From a candidate division CSSED10-310 bacterium (GTDB lineage: Bacteria; CSSED10-310; JAFGDC01): DNA of 5,771 nucleotides. The notes beneath the pieces were generated by a model. It was not told the DNA's origin, searched no databases, and saw only the letters and a list, made by a program, of their open reading frames with translations. The translations under genes and the position numbers were made by a program. The first letter of the stretch is position 1; every line of letters starts with the position of its first letter. The DNA lies in assembly GCA_016932295.1 (NCBI GenBank), contig JAFGDC010000063.1, positions 1 to 5,771 of the forward strand. Reading direction: 5' to 3'. This document shows positions 4,729 to 5,771 of the stretch, in pieces.

Positions 4729-5625
4729 ATGAACAGGATTGGATGCGGTGCACGGATGACATGCATGTTCTCGATCTGGTTACTGGTCACAACCGTCGCG
4801 GTGGCGCGGGGGAGCCTCGTGGATGTCGCACCCATCGCGGCCGGCATGGAACTCATGGCGGCCGGGTTCGATCCGGGCGGCGAACGCATTGTGGCTTCTG
4901 GTTTGCACTTCCGCGGTTTGTACATTCTCGACATGGACGGCACCACCCGCTGCCTGACGGATCGTCCCATGGCCGGCTTCGGGTATTGCTGGCTGCCGTC
5001 CGGCGCCGGCATTGTATATCGCACCTGGGATGGTCGCGATGCGGTCTGCGAGAAAGTGAGTCTCTCCGGCGCCGTGGCGACAGTCGGGCCATTACCGCCC
5101 GGCGCGTTGCCCTGCCGGCAGGGGGAGACCGTCTTTCTGCCATCCGGTTCGGCACCGGCCATTGTCCATGGCGCCGCCGCTCCAGAAGCCCTGGTGTTCG
5201 CCACCGCCGTCGATGATCGGATTGTGCTCAACCGCGGTCCGCGCGCGACGATCATCGCTCCCGAGGGCGATCGCTATTTTCTGCCGGTTGTTTCTCCGAC
5301 TAGTTCTCACGTGGTCTTCCAGGGTTTGATCAGTGGGATCTGGATACATGACATCAACCGGCAGGCAACGATCAACATCGGTCCTGGTCACAATCCAGCC
5401 TGGTCACCGGATGGACGGTACCTTTATTTCGACCGCCAGCAGGATGACGGTGAACGGGTGCTCGCGGCCGATCTCTGGCGGGTCCGATGCGACGGCAGCG
5501 ATAGCTGTCAGTTGACCTTCACCGAAGACCGCTTGGAGATGCGTCCATCAGTATCCCCGGCGGGAGACCGATTGCTTTTCGACTGCGACGGCGTCATCTG
5601 GACCGCCCGGCTGGAGGAGGAGTGA
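4729..5625 (+). CDS. Exported TolB/PD40-type beta-propeller protein
   Basis: A 298-residue protein with a signal peptide: MNRIGCGARMT, a hydrophobic core MFSIWLLVTTVAV (13-25) and probable cleavage after AVA (24-26). The mature part shows WD40-like PD40 repeats of the TolB type: GFDPGGERIVASG (46-58), CWLPSGAGIVYRT (87-99), VVSPTSSHVVFQG (187-199), AWSPDGRYLYFD (224-235) and SVSPAGDRLLFD (274-285), the last two being the clearest. Linking segments carry LYILDMDG, IWIHDIN and DLWRVRCDG strands. Residues 110-185 are divergent. It is shorter than TolB (about 400 residues or more) and lacks the TolB N-terminal domain, so it is a stand-alone propeller, probably for protein or ligand binding in the periplasm or outside the cell. 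No enzymatic motif is seen. It is co-transcribed with the amidase one base downstream. A specific partner is not evident. Confidence 0.8.
   Translation: MNRIGCGARMTCMFSIWLLVTTVAVARGSLVDVAPIAAGMELMAAGFDPGGERIVASGLHFRGLYILDMDGTTRCLTDRPMAGFGYCWLPSGAGIVYRTWDGRDAVCEKVSLSGAVATVGPLPPGALPCRQGETVFLPSGSAPAIVHGAAAPEALVFATAVDDRIVLNRGPRATIIAPEGDRYFLPVVSPTSSHVVFQGLISGIWIHDINRQATINIGPGHNPAWSPDGRYLYFDRQQDDGERVLAADLWRVRCDGSDSCQLTFTEDRLEMRPSVSPAGDRLLFDCDGVIWTARLEEE
5613..5620 (+). promoter_or_regulatory. Shine-Dalgarno site of the amidase gene inside the propeller's last codons
   Basis: GGAGGAGG lies 6 bases before ATG 5627 and encodes the terminal glutamates of the upstream protein. Its place within that reading frame, with the TGAGATG junction, points to coupled translation. 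Confidence 0.65.
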
Positions 5626-5626
5626 G

Positions 5627-5771
5627 ATGAGGACAACCGCGATAGTAGTGGCCCTCGTTGCTTTCATGAGCATGCCGACGGCTGCTGGCGGCTTGACCGG
5701 GTACAAGATCGGCATCGATCCCGGGCATGGCGGCACCGATTCGGGCGCGGTGGGACCCACCGGCCTGACCG
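5627..5771 (+). CDS. N-acetylmuramoyl-L-alanine amidase (Amidase_3), N-terminal part; runs off the window
   Basis: Cleaves the amide bond between N-acetylmuramic acid and L-alanine in peptidoglycan. Only 48 codons are present. Residues 1-20 form a signal peptide (MRTT, hydrophobic AIVVALVAFMSM, cleavage near PTAA). YKIGIDPGHGGTDSGAVGP (26-44) is the diagnostic opening of the Amidase_3 zinc-peptidase fold, with H34 as the first zinc ligand and the DPGHGG motif at 31-36. The remaining ligands (Glu, His) and catalytic Glu are outside the window. The start is one base after the propeller stop codon (TGAGATG) and has a strong ribosome binding site. It probably acts in cell separation or wall turnover in the periplasm. 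Extra domains after the catalytic one cannot be judged. Confidence 0.88.
   Translation, partial: MRTTAIVVALVAFMSMPTAAGGLTGYKIGIDPGHGGTDSGAVGPTGLT

Overview
The window is GC-rich bacterial chromosomal DNA. Coding is dense, nearly every start is preceded by a GGAGG-type ribosome binding site, and two junctions are tight (ATGA overlap, TGAGATG). There are no rRNA or tRNA genes, transposases, phage genes or CRISPR repeats. The taxon cannot be fixed from the sequence. A secreted-type GH15 glucoamylase with Ig-like tails, a DUF2089/SHOCT-like operon and a TolB-like propeller beside an Amidase_3 suggest a free-living, possibly uncultured, high-GC bacterium. That is a loose inference.

Layout. Bases 1-1670 (+) hold the C-terminal part of a GH15 glucoamylase-type glycosidase, cut by the window edge, with two Ig-like domains after the catalytic barrel. 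Bases 1689-3176 (-) hold a convergent polytopic membrane protein that looks like a GT-C-fold glycosyltransferase; 18 bp separate the two stop codons. Bases 3177-3483 have no gene: first a GC-rich stretch with a run of inverted repeats, then an abrupt AT-rich island (about 26% GC over 3341-3460) carrying an UP-element-like sequence and a perfect TTGACA -35 box.

Bases 3484-4568 (+) form a compact three-gene operon: a DUF2089 zinc-ribbon/HTH protein, an 86-residue membrane protein whose start overlaps the previous stop, and a SHOCT-like (YvlB/LiaX N-terminal type) protein with a proline-rich linker. By eye the third protein combines a helical hairpin like the tail of the first with a strand-LP-helix-strand domain like the whole of the second. 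This operon is the most interesting part of the window; a role in envelope-stress sensing or its regulation is inference.

Bases 4569-4728 hold a UUCG-capped hairpin and a good sigma70-type promoter (TTGTAA-N17-TATACT) whose -10 lies inside a 10-bp perfect palindrome. This promoter drives 4729-5625 (+), a signal-peptide-bearing TolB/PD40-type beta-propeller, followed after one base by the start of an exported N-acetylmuramoyl-L-alanine amidase (5627 to the window end). The last two genes form a second operon whose products probably act in the periplasm or on the cell wall.
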